NCBI GenBank assembly: GCA_034769895.1 | Contig: CM068370.1 | Span: 44,442,844-44,506,843, forward strand | Length of the DNA stretch: 64,000 bases | Source: Magicicada septendecula | Lineage: Eukaryota; Arthropoda; Insecta; Hemiptera; Cicadidae | Direction: 5' to 3' | Shown: positions 24,115 to 34,439 of the stretch, piece by piece | Layout of the letters: each line of letters starts with the position of its first letter | Position numbering within the stretch: position 1 is the first letter of the stretch | Made by a program: the position numbers and the translations under genes | The notes under the pieces: generated by a model | What the model was told of the DNA's origin: nothing | What the model saw: only the letters and a program-made list of their open reading frames with translations | Database searches by the model: none

Positions 24115-24324
24115 TTGGCAAGTAACGTTTAATTTATTGTTACGAAAAAACACGAACGTTCAATGTGCACACCGCAGTTTTTCTATTTTTTTAAAATTGT
24201 TATTTTTTTCTTAACAAAAGAGATCTTTCTTGTATATACAGTCTTTTCGTTCTTAGACAGTTACTAGAAAAACAATCGGGGGGGAATATACCAACTCATC
24301 TATCGTTTATCGATCGTTAAAATA

Positions 24325-24931
24325 CTTACGATAGAGTGCTCCTGAAATGACAGAAAATGGATTAAATTAGGTGTATATCCAAGTAATAAAGGCGCTGTAT
24401 AATAATAGGCCTATGACTAGTCGCATAAAGATAGGGTCATATATTTCCGGCGAATTCCAAATAATCAAAGGCTTACGTCAAGGTCGCGCAATTGCACCAA
24501 CTGTATTCAAAATACACCTTACATCCGTACTAACGATTCGGGGACGTAAATGGCAAAATATGAGATTCCCATTGGACACAGTCGACTATGTACACTCTGT
24601 TTGGTCGATAATGAGGTTGTTATTGCATAGGACAAACCGGACAAGCTTGCTGAGAAAGCTGGACAAGAGTATCAGAAATCGAGGTGTAATCATCAACACA
24701 GAAAAACCAAGTTTTTGACTCTTTGCGATAGAACAACGGAATTGGTTCTCAAACAAGGAAAAAAGACTAAAGGGTGTAACTTCGTCAACCTACCTGGTTG
24801 TTATCTGTGATAAGAGAGGAAAAAGTGATGCGGAGATTTGGGAAGAGAATATGGTAAGGAAATCAAACAATTAAACGATTACTCTCTGTTCTTAGGAACA
24901 AAGGGTTCAGGAGAAACACTAATATTAACAT
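24325..24931 (+). pseudogene. LINE reverse transcriptase remnant, 5' piece
   Basis: Translation from about 24330 reads YDRVLLK, then YIQVIKALYNNRP, KGLRQGRAIAPTVFKI (RT block with the usual RQGC.LSP.LF) and RGVIINTEKPS. The catalytic region survives as TLCLVDNEVVIA in another frame, where FADD is expected, so the catalytic aspartate pair is degraded. Later text (STYLVVICDKRGKSDAEI) fits the FKYLG.....D.EI block. It is interrupted by stops and frame changes and then by element B at 24932. The second piece is at 37344. Confidence 0.8.
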
Positions 24932-27826
24932 TGTAACGTCACAGAACGTTCCATAAAGAAAACCATTTACATAGCAATTATCATAAGAACAAAGTGAGGT
25001 GAACAGTATCAAACCCAAGTAGTCCTAAAAAATTTGTGTAATATTGTCTAATAATCATTACTACTAACATGAAAAAACGACCAAACTATGACTAAGACAC
25101 AAACCCCATATATATTATTAAAGTGAATAACAGTGAAAAAACCATAAGACACTATAATAGAGACGAATAATGTCAGAATCAACCAAAACGAAGTCATTAA
25201 TTATTAAGTTTTATAACTCTGAATAGAGTATTAAGAACTATTTTTTGTGAATGAATGTACATGATCCATTATTATATTATGTAATGTAAATAAAATAAAT
25301 GTATTAAATGATTTAAATACATTATTAGAAAGAATTTAAGTTAAAATAAAAATTACATATTTGTTATGACAAAAAATACTAATGTGTTGGATTTGAGACC
25401 AAACACCCAGATTTCATGAAAAATTAATTATTATCAGATTGAAATAAAAACTATATGTAATTGTCAAGCAGACAAAAGTGAACAATTTATCTTAATAAAG
25501 AAAGCTGTCAAATGAATACAAATCAGTCAAAATAGCCAAAAACAGTATTGACTATAAACATGTGGTAGGCATATAATATTGTATAATTTATGGATTTAAT
25601 GTTGCCAAAATGCAACCAAAATGCATTAGAAAGTTGAAATATGATATAAAGCGACTATACTAATATATCTGACTAACTTTAACGTTGTAATAGTCAAGTT
25701 AGCAAAATATTTACCTATACCATGTATGGCTGGAACCAATCAACCAGTACAAAAATAATCATATCTGGCTAAATATTTACAAAATGCTAACAAAAATAAA
25801 ATAGAATGGTACAATACTTCAGTATACCTTAAAAACGAACAAACTCAGTTGAAAATAAGATCAATTATAAAAGAATTTAACTTATAAGAGTGAGATTTGT
25901 CACACCATGAAAAAGGGCATCTCAAGACCAATCAATGATGCTATGTCATCCTGTGATAAAAATAATATATGTAAAGAGTAACCAGGTATCACAAAAGACA
26001 GACAATATAATAAACTCTGAGTGTACACTAGTGAAATACTACATATGTTAAAGAAAGAGACTAATCATTGTGTTAGAACATTGACAAAAATCTAGGCCAT
26101 GGACAGAGGCCAGGTAAAATTGTAATTATCTAGGTGTTATATATGTTAAAATTTGTTTGTTTTGTTATAGGAAGATAGTAATGTTGTATGTCCAGATTGT
26201 GGAAGAGACATAATAGTTGCACAACAATTTTTGTTCTAAAAAAATTGAATTTTAATGACAACAACCCAAGGTGAGAGCTGTATATTGTGTTACTTATTAG
26301 ACTTAATTTAATTAAAAACCAATCATAATTAGTATCACTAGATTCAGTTGAAAACAGAGAATCTAAATGTAATGATGGCATACAAATTGTGAGTACTAAT
26401 GTAAAACTGTTTGATAAATACCAGAGTAATTTTTGAAATATCCTTAGTATGAAGAATAAGAAATTTGTTCTAAAAGCTTCGACGGAAATGAATTTTGTTC
26501 CATAATGTTCCATTTCGTTTATTCTCGAACAATCTAGAAAGAATTTTTACACAAATATACCGGAAGTCGATGGAAACAATCAGCCTGAATTAGTATAAAA
26601 GAGAGACCAAATTCGACCCAGAAACACTTGAAACTTGAACTCCAGAACAGATGCATCACCCACGACACTGATCAACGCAGCTAAGGCGAAACCGAGAGGC
26701 GAGAAATCGACAAGACCCGAAGAAAGGCTTTTCCCGTACATAGACAAACAGACTGACATAACCTCTACAAGAATCTACGCCAATGTGTTGCTGAAATAGA
26801 GCAGCAGCACGGCAAATTTTAATAGAAATCACGCATCCAGAACGTCAACGGCCCAGGAGGGACCAAAACTTTAAATAGAGAACGAATTCTGCTGTGTTCG
26901 CATAGACTGACTAACTTGACAATAATTCCCTTAACGTAAACATACACACACAAAGCCTTTCTCGACACTGCATGGGAATCAGCGCTACGGCGGCCAAATT
27001 TTGAATCAACGCGGAGCAGCTGATGAGTATTGGCGGGGTTTGAACGATAATCTACTGCCAAACGTTGTCACAAAAAGTGCGGAAATAGTAAATGATCGCA
27101 ATTTTGACTTAAAATAGATTCAGTGCACACATGAAGAGGCGAAATTGAAAAAACTACCCGAGAGGAGTGCCCTGTGCGAGATTAATTAATCATTGGAACG
27201 TGAGTTACCAAAATTAAAGTAATTTTTTAGCTGGTTACATTTATCACACAGTTGTAATACACATGCCACACACACCTTCAAATCACTTAATTTTTCTTGT
27301 AAAGCGTCTTATTGATATGTCTTGGTAGTTCAAAGGAGTCACGTCCTGAGAGTAAAGATTTTTTCACGAATTAAACTCATGCTTTTCAACTGAGTAAAAA
27401 ATTGAAAACACTAGCCGATACTTGATTGGATATATAAAATTGTCAATAATAATAGTAATAATAACTTGTAAAATTTTTTTTAGCAACTCTGCAATTTTAT
27501 AATTTTTATATGAATGTTAGTCCTTCAGACGATTTGTTTGTTTTTGAAGAATCATTAAACTTACCTGATTTTTTCAAGCTAAACTGACTTGTTTATACTT
27601 TTTCATAGAAGTAAGATTTAAAAATTTTAATTTCTTTAACAATCACATTTTATTCTTGGAACAAACGATTCCAAGTGGCGCCCACAAAAAACATAGTATT
27701 AAGTTGTGTTACAGGACTACATCACCGCAGAGGATCCAGTCAACAGTAAGTAACAAAAGTGCGCGGAGGTAACGCCCGACATAATACAACACTTTTACAT
27801 TACACTCAACTATTTCTTTTGTTATA
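24932..27826 (+). repeat. 5' LTR of element B (2,895 bp)
   Basis: Starts TGTAACGTCACAG and ends GTTATA. Direct repeat of 34440-37343. A clear TATA box (TATAAAA, 26594-26600) suggests transcription starts near 26625, so the U3 region is about 1.7 kb. An antisense frame of 127 codons at 26130-26513 is not supported as a gene. Confidence 0.95.
26594..26600 (+). promoter_or_regulatory. TATA box of LTR B
   Basis: TATAAAA in the context TTAGTATAAAAGAGAG. The identical site is in the 3' LTR at 36111-36117. The sequence downstream turns GC-richer, as expected for the R/U5 leader. The start site itself was not identified. Confidence 0.6.
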
Positions 27827-27853
27827 AATTGGCAGCCCAACTAGTGAGGCTTG
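27827..27853 (+). promoter_or_regulatory. Primer-binding site of element B
   Basis: AATTGGCAGCCCAACTAGTG then AGGCTT follows the LTR directly. It resembles the tRNA-Lys primer site with a short insertion and is nearly the same as the third primer-site-like module inside LTR A (8582-8613). Confidence 0.65.
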
Positions 27854-27893
27854 AAAAAGACGGAACAAGCCCGGCAACTACCAACAGATCAAA

Positions 27894-29945
27894 ATGCCGC
27901 AACCTAAGGGAAAAAAGGTGAAGAAGAATGTGGAACCCGAGTTAAGTGTAGAAGACGGAGAGACAGTACAGGTCGTGGAAACGGAATTAGAACCGCCCAC
28001 ACTAGAAAGGGAAGGACCGGTACAAACGGCAGACGAAATAGAGGAACAAACGGGAGAAGAACCCATACAAATGGTAGAACATACAGAGAAACCCGAACCA
28101 GAAAAAATAACAGGGAGTGTTGACGCGAATATATTAATGATGATGCTCCCAAAAATGGAAGAAACAAACAAAAATACTAATGAGAAAATGTTCCAAAAAA
28201 TGGAAGAAATGAACAAAAATACAGAATCCCTGAAAGAGGATATAAATAAAAATAGACAGGAAGACAAGGCGGAAATAATAGAATCCATGAATAGAAATAG
28301 ACGGGAGGATAAGGAGGAAATAATAAAATCCCTGAAGGAGGATAATAATAAAAACAGGCTGGAAGATAAGGAGAAATTAGACAAAACCATAGAATCTTTA
28401 AGGAAGGATATAACCGAGAAAATAGATGACAATGGGAAAAAACTGGAGATATTTCAGGAGGAGAATAAAAAATGCATAGAGTCCCTGAAAAAAGAAATTA
28501 GCATAAAGTACGAAACGGTAAACAAAACGATCGATGATAATAAAATCGATAGTGACAGGAAGGTCGAAAATATGGAGAAACAGTTGGAAAGATTACAGGA
28601 GGGAAACAATACACGTTCCGAAAATCTAGAGGAACAAACAGTAGAGACCAAACAAGATGTTAGAAATCTCGAAAACCAGGTAAGGCAGAACCAAGACGCC
28701 ATCATGCAGGAGGTGGGAGAAGTCCAGAAAGACGTTAGCGAGAGGATGCAGAAAACATATGACATCGCTAACAGGCTGGACGAACAAATAAAAACTAACA
28801 ACAATAGTATACTGGAAATAGACCAGAGAGAGAAGAACTTGCAGGAAAGATTAGAGGCGCTGAGAGACACACCTATAGTAAATACTCATACGTGTCATGG
28901 TGAAAACAGGGAAGTAATCAACTTCCAAAACTATCGACGAAACCCAATGGAATTTTTAGAGAGAATGGAAGAGTTTATTGGGAGAAATAGAGAAACAAGG
29001 TGGGACAGGATAAGAGAGATGCTTGACGAGACGTTTAAAAACACTAGGGATAACTGGTGGATAGCGGTACGACCAGAAATCACGAATTTAGCCGAGTTTA
29101 AACGCCAGTTCAAGGAGAAGTATTGGTCGGAGACTGCACAAAACAGGGTAAGAATGGACATATTCTATGGCAAATACGACGCGTCCAATGGACAGTCCCC
29201 GACGTCTTATTTCCTAGGAAAGGTATGTTTAGCACGGAAGTTGATACCGCCGATCCCAGAAGAATATTTGGTAAGGCAATTAGCTGGACATTACAGCTAT
29301 GGTATCAAAGATGCCCAATTGTACCAACAGCTCAGTAAAATAGCCGATCTAGCCAAATTATTGGAAAATTGTGAATCCACTGGAAGGTTCCAGGATTACC
29401 AACCCCCCAATCGTAAGGTAGAATACAATAACAACAATAACGGACCAAACCGGAATGGAGGTGGAAACGGTAACAACCTGAACTCAAATAGTCAGAATAA
29501 TAATACCCCACCAAATGGCCGGAGTGATAATACTCAGGGTCCAAATAACCGCAACTATCCGGGACCAAACAGAGGTAATTACACCGGGAATAATTACGGT
29601 AGGAACTTCCACCAGGGAAACAGTTATCGCGGAAATAACTATAGGGGAAATAATTATGGTCAACGCAATAGTTATCGTAACGGGGGCGACCAAGGAGGAG
29701 GTGATAGGAGAAATCACGAATATAGGCCCCAGGTAAATTATACAATGGCCAATAACCGACGGCCATATCCACCCAATGTACCCACTTACATGTTTTACCC
29801 ACAACAGGCGCCAGGTAGCCAGGGTAACACGACGAATAGCCAACCTATTAATGGTAATCCCGAGGTCAGGCAGGAAACACAGACGGGTCAGCAGCCCAAT
29901 GTTCCGGGAGACCGGGCCAATGAGACCGTGGCTCATTTAAACTAA
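27894..29945 (+). CDS. gag: gag of element B, 683 residues
   Basis: An intact frame with an ATG 67 bp after the LTR, in the context ATCAAAATGCC. Parts: lysine-rich start (MPQPKGKKVKK) and acidic stretch to residue about 80; long charged coiled coil, about 84-325; capsid domain about 345-500 with DNWW near 386 and FKRQFKEKYW; Asn/Gly/Tyr/Arg-rich low-complexity tail from about 510, with repeated RGNNYRGNNYG-like units. No CCHC zinc knuckle. The coiled coil probably drives assembly and the tail probably binds RNA (inference). It ends LN-stop, with the frameshift heptamer covering the last two codons. Confidence 0.9.
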   Translation: MPQPKGKKVKKNVEPELSVEDGETVQVVETELEPPTLEREGPVQTADEIEEQTGEEPIQMVEHTEKPEPEKITGSVDANILMMMLPKMEETNKNTNEKMFQKMEEMNKNTESLKEDINKNRQEDKAEIIESMNRNRREDKEEIIKSLKEDNNKNRLEDKEKLDKTIESLRKDITEKIDDNGKKLEIFQEENKKCIESLKKEISIKYETVNKTIDDNKIDSDRKVENMEKQLERLQEGNNTRSENLEEQTVETKQDVRNLENQVRQNQDAIMQEVGEVQKDVSERMQKTYDIANRLDEQIKTNNNSILEIDQREKNLQERLEALRDTPIVNTHTCHGENREVINFQNYRRNPMEFLERMEEFIGRNRETRWDRIREMLDETFKNTRDNWWIAVRPEITNLAEFKRQFKEKYWSETAQNRVRMDIFYGKYDASNGQSPTSYFLGKVCLARKLIPPIPEEYLVRQLAGHYSYGIKDAQLYQQLSKIADLAKLLENCESTGRFQDYQPPNRKVEYNNNNNGPNRNGGGNGNNLNSNSQNNNTPPNGRSDNTQGPNNRNYPGPNRGNYTGNNYGRNFHQGNSYRGNNYRGNNYGQRNSYRNGGDQGGGDRRNHEYRPQVNYTMANNRRPYPPNVPTYMFYPQQAPGSQGNTTNSQPINGNPEVRQETQTGQQPNVPGDRANETVAHLN

Positions 29946-29980
29946 ATGCGGCAGTGGAAAATGAAAACCGCCCTTCACTG
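29936..29980 (+). promoter_or_regulatory. Gag-pol -1 frameshift cassette of element B
   Basis: TTTAAAC (29936-29942) is read T TTA AAC and is followed at once by the gag stop. Pol continues in the -1 frame. Seven nt on comes GGCAGTG; CAGTG (29952-29956) pairs with CACTG (29976-29980). Compared with element A the distances are identical, and one pair differs on both sides (A-T in A at 11048/11068, G-C in B at 29956/29976), a compensatory change that supports a real RNA stem. Confidence 0.75.
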
Positions 29981-32900
29981 AACCAATATTATGGGGTGAC
30001 TAGTTACGAACATAGACAGGACAAAGACGGGACTAGGACATTAAGAATAAATAATTATCTTAAGGATATTAGAGAGGAGTTATTAGAAGAGGGTGACAAT
30101 ATCATTAAAAATAGTAACCAAGGGAATAATAGTATCGTGCAGATCAAAGCAAATATCAATGGCATAGAAGCAATATTGCTCATTGACACGGGGTCAAACG
30201 TATCACTTATCGATAGTGTTGAGTTAGAGAGGATCAAACAAAATAGTAATTTACCAATACCCACTCTACCTATAAATAACATCATTTTAGTCGGAGCAAC
30301 GGGGAGGCAAAATAAATCAATAAAGAAACAGGTGTCATTAGAGATGACTAGTAATGGGGTAACGATACCAATAGGGTTATTAGTGGCGAATAATTTACCC
30401 ATGAGTATCCTAATAGGCTGCGATATACTTAGGCCATATAATGCAGTAATAGATTTGGAAGGTAAGGTGGTAACTTTAAAAACTAACAAGGGAATTTGGA
30501 CCAATAATTTAATCGATGTCCAAGGAAATGGTACAGACAATACACCTTATCAAGCGATAGTGAACCATTATTATTGTGCCGATCGTCCAATAAACATGCC
30601 TTTATATCAGGAGGAAAACCCAGAGTTGTGGTTAGAAAAATTAGAAGAAATACGGGATTTCCAAAGGACGAAAACAAGGGGTCTGATCAGCGAAAAACAG
30701 GCGGAACAATTAATCGAGGTATACAACAATTATAAACACATATTCTCGAACGCTCCAGGTAAAGCCAGAGATTATCAATGCACCATAAAATTCAAAACTC
30801 CGGTGGAATTTAACAGGAAATCGTACCCGATCGCATACTCGCTAAAGAACGAAGTCAGGGAAGAATTAAACAGGATGATAGAGGACGACATAATCGAGTA
30901 TAGTCATTCGCCCTTTACCAGCTCAATCATAGCTGTGCCAAAAAAGAACGGAAAGGTACGTATATGTCTCGATGCTAGGGAGATCAACAAGATGATTGTT
31001 AACGACCGCACATCACCTGGGGAGATAGAGGAGATATTGAAAAAGTTTCACGGAACCAAGTATATAAGCTCATGGGATACGGTATGCGGTTACTGGCAGG
31101 TAGAACTCCACCCTGATAGTAGGAAATATATGGCATTCATATTCGAGGGCAGAAACTATCAGTTTAAGCGGTTACCTTTGGCTTAATAAATTCTGTGGCG
31201 GTGTTTGTAAAGATAATGGACAGAATATTGGGGCAGGAAGTACTGAAGTTTACGACAGTATACGTCGACGACCTACTGGTAACTTCAGCGAATTGGGACG
31301 ACCATTGTAATAGGGTTGAACAGGTGTTAGAGAAATTATCAGAGAATAATATCACCCTCAAATTAGACAAGTCCCAATTCATTGCAAATGAGGTGAAATT
31401 TTTAGGCTTTAATCTAACAGAACAAGGGATTACTCCATCCAAAGAGAAGGTAGAGGCCATACAGAAGTTCCCCACCCCAAAGAACAGGAAACAGCTTCAG
31501 TCATTTTTAGGAATCTGTAACTATTACAGAAAGTTTCGGTCCAATTACTCAGAAATAACTGCCAGGTTCCAAAAGCAGTTATCAGCTAAAGACAAATGGA
31601 CTTGGGGACCAGAGCAAGATGGAGTGCTCAATATCATAAAGGAAAAGTTCTTAGAAACAGTAATGTTGCATCATCCCGACTTTACAAAACCATTTTTTCT
31701 GAACTGCGATGCCAGTAACGTGAGTTTAGGTGCAGCCCTATATCAGGAAGATCAGGATGGTAACCATTTAGTAATTAGCTTTGCTAGCCGCGTGCTGAAC
31801 AGTTGCGAACGAAACTACAATACTACCGAAAAAGAATTGTTGAGTGTAGTTTTCGCATGCGGTAAATTTAGGACATATATATTAGGGTACCCCATAACAG
31901 TTAGAAGCGACCACAAATCTATATCATTTTTAAAGCATTGTAAGCTGAACCACGGAAGGCTGACGAGATGGGTTTTGGCCTTGCAAGAATATAATATCAC
32001 ATGGAAATATATACCCGGCAAACAGAACGTAGCAGCCGACGTCCTATCTCGCGTCAATATACCAGACCAAACCTTCTACGGCGAAAAGGAACAATTAGCA
32101 AAAGTTTACCACATTATTAAGAGCAGGGAAGATTTAAAAAATATTTTAAACGATATAAAGTCACAACAAGAGGCCGATCCAAGATTAGGGGATATTAGAA
32201 AAAGGGTACAGGAAGGCGATGAGGTCATAAATAGATATTACTGTATACACAACGACACTTTGTTTATAAGGAATACCCCGCACCAAGAGAATTGGAAATT
32301 AGTGATTCCACCAGCGATAGAGAGACCGCTAATAATCGACTATCACGATAGGTACGGACATATGGGTGCCCTCAAAGTAAGGAAGGCATTGGAAGAGCAA
32401 ACATACATCAAAGGGATGAATAAGAAGGTGCAACTGGCGATACGGTCGTGCGATATTTGTCAAAAAGTAAAGTGTGATAACGAGAGAAAAGAAGGGGTCA
32501 TGATACCCATAACATCCACCGAAAAATTGGAAAAGGTATTTCTCGATATCTGCGGACCATTTCCACGCAGCGGTGGGAGACGCCGATATAAATTTATCGT
32601 AATCATCTTCGACCACTTTAGCAAATATACAAAGCTATACCCAATAACTAGGGCAACGACCAGGAAAATAATAGACATCATTATAGAGCGATACATAATG
32701 GAGGTGGGCCGACCGTATTCTATAATTACGGACCACGGTACCCAGTTTAGGGGAAAACTTTGGAAGGAAAACCTGGGAGAACACGGAATAAAAACGTACA
32801 AGACGTCTGTATATCACCCGAATAGTAACCCAGCCGAGAGAGTGTTAAGGGAGGTAGGACGGTTACTGAGAACATACTGCCATAACGAGCAGAAAAGATG

Positions 32901-33345
32901 GCATGAATACGTAACATCAACCGAGGATTTTCTCAATTTCTCATATCACAATACCATCGAGGTGTCGCCATACACAGTTATGTTGGAAAGACCCCCACCA
33001 CGAGAGATAAAAGAAATTATTAGTTTTCCCGACGAACCCGCATACCAATTTGAAAGGGCAAAATTTTATAACAAGGTGTTAGAAAAAACGGAACAGCAGC
33101 GGAAAAAATATGTCAAATCACAGCCCAAGGCAATTAAATATGAGGTAGGAGAAAAGGTGTTAGTTAAAAATAGAGAATTGCCCAGTGCTATACAAGGCAT
33201 AACGAGGAAATTCCTACTCTTATATATAGGGCCTTTCACGATCACCAGAGACAATAAAAATAATACCTACGAGGTAACTGACACGGTTAGTAACAAAGTA
33301 AAAGGTACGTATAACCAAACATCATTGAAAAAATACCATGATTAA
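29942..33345 (+). pseudogene. pol region of element B: protease, RT, RNase H, integrase
   Basis: Same domain order as element A: protease with IDTGSN near 30183 and GCDIL near 30418; RT with LDAREIN and YVDDLL (YVDD near 31260); RNase H with NCDAS near 31705 and DVLSR near 32040; integrase zinc finger (YHDRYGH...CDICQ, about 32340-32465), catalytic core (LDICGPF near 32542, TDHGTQF near 32728, NPAERVLRE near 32827) and GPY/F-type end (YIGPF near 33220). The frame carries about one break and is otherwise well preserved. No env follows. Confidence 0.9.
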
Positions 33346-33440
33346 AAAATCACAAGTCAAATACTCAATCAGTGACCAAGTACCATGACCAAAAACCCAA
33401 GTCAAATACAGCATCATTGAGAAGGTACCTTGACTAAACA
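33334..33440 (+). repeat. Short 46-bp tandem repeats at the end of pol
   Basis: TACCATGA begins units at 33334 and 33381, and TACCTTGA at 33426, each followed by AAGTCAAATAC-like text, so the period is 45-47 bp with about 2.3 copies. The first unit overlaps the last codons of pol, so the repeat seems to have grown out of the coding end. Confidence 0.65.
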
Positions 33441-33519
33441 TGTTAACGTGAATCTTAATTTACCCAGAATTAGAAAGGAGGTAGAGATTATTAAATAAAT
33501 ATAAATATTATTGTATAAT

Positions 33520-33781
33520 GATTATTATTAATAAATATTACGAGATGGACACATTCCACTATAGGCAAGATTTATTTCCAATAGCCATGTCAAAGTATAT
33601 TTACCAGCTTACCCGTACTTAGAGAAGGAGAGAGATTATTATTAATAAATATTACGAGATGGACACATTCCACTATAGGCAAGATTTATTTCCAATAGCC
33701 ATGTCAACGTATATTTACCAGCTTACCCGTACTTAGAGAAGGAGAGAGATTATTATTAATAAATATTACGAGATGGACACT
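33520..33781 (+). repeat. 114-bp tandem repeat, 2.3 copies
   Basis: GATTATTATTAATAAATATT begins copies at 33520, 33634 and 33748, each exactly 114 bp apart; the third is truncated after GAGATGGACAC. The first two differ by single bases. It occupies the same place as the 90-bp repeats in element A. Confidence 0.9.
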
Positions 33782-34008
33782 TAGTAAAGGAGAAAAGAAG
33801 GAGAAATACTGTCATATATTTGATACTATGATAAATGAAAAAAAAAAGGAAAAACAGGGTGTTACATAAGGAGGTAATGATGAATATGAATATAGCTATT
33901 AACATTGAATGATTTTAAACGATAATTTTACCTGCGGAGAACGATATATTAATATAATTGCGAATTAAGCAGAAGAGTTTAAGAAAGGGAATTTATGTGT
34001 AGGCGCCT

Positions 34009-34215
34009 ATGATCTTTGAATATTGTATTTTTTTTTATTATTATTATTATTTGTTGCAAAGGTGCAATTATTATTTTCTGGACAGGGATGTGTTGCCTCT
34101 GATTTCAGTAGTTATAGATAGGGAAGGGCAGAGAATGTATGCCATAGCGAGCCATTCTGACCCCCAACCCTCTATGAAAGTTAGGGAATTGATAGGGAAT
34201 TATATCAAAGATTAA
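34009..34215 (+). CDS. Unassigned small ORF between pol and the 3' LTR of element B
   Basis: A 68-residue frame from an ATG. The first part is low-complexity (Tyr-rich, from a TTA/TAT run); the second part (DREGQRMYAIASHSDPQPS then MKVRELIGNYIKD) looks coding-like. The position matches where other Ty3/gypsy elements may carry an extra gene, but no env features (signal peptide, cleavage site, membrane anchor) are evident. A weakly similar stretch may lie at the same place in element A, without an open frame. Treated as part of the element; function unknown. Confidence 0.3.
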   Translation: MIFEYCIFFYYYYYLLQRCNYYFLDRDVLPLISVVIDREGQRMYAIASHSDPQPSMKVRELIGNYIKD

Positions 34216-34427
34216 TTAAATAACATCAAGGTAAAAAAGAAAGGAATAGGTGATACGACAAAGAACGAAATAGGAATATTGAGTTGGATTAATATATTAA
34301 AGGAGTAGTACAGGGATTTAATTATAAGATAAAAGAATGAAATATAAAGAAGCTAATAAAGGGTTAATATAGAGATGATAATTTCATCAAAACCAAAGAT
34401 ATGTTTTTCAAAAATTATCAACTTTAA

Positions 34428-34439
34428 CGGAGAGGCATA
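34428..34439 (+). promoter_or_regulatory. Polypurine tract of element B
   Basis: CGGAGAGG then CATA directly precedes the 3' LTR start TGTAAC, matching AGGAGAG then CATA in element A. This is the expected plus-strand priming site. Confidence 0.7.

Noticed and set aside
26130-26513. 127-codon antisense frame in LTR B, open in both LTRs (26130 and 35647)
   Set aside because: Of the few differences between the two copies, about five change residues, so there is no sign of purifying selection. Composition is AT-driven and no family is recognised.
27878-28870. Long antisense frames over gag of element B (Ser/Phe/Leu-rich)
   Set aside because: Shadows of the charged coiled-coil codons; no start context or domain.
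29948-29980. Firm call of an H-type pseudoknot downstream of the slippery site in element B
   Set aside because: The pairings GCGG/CCGC and CAGTG/CACTG interleave, but no nucleotides separate the two 5' strands, and element A does not support the first stem. Kept only as a possibility.
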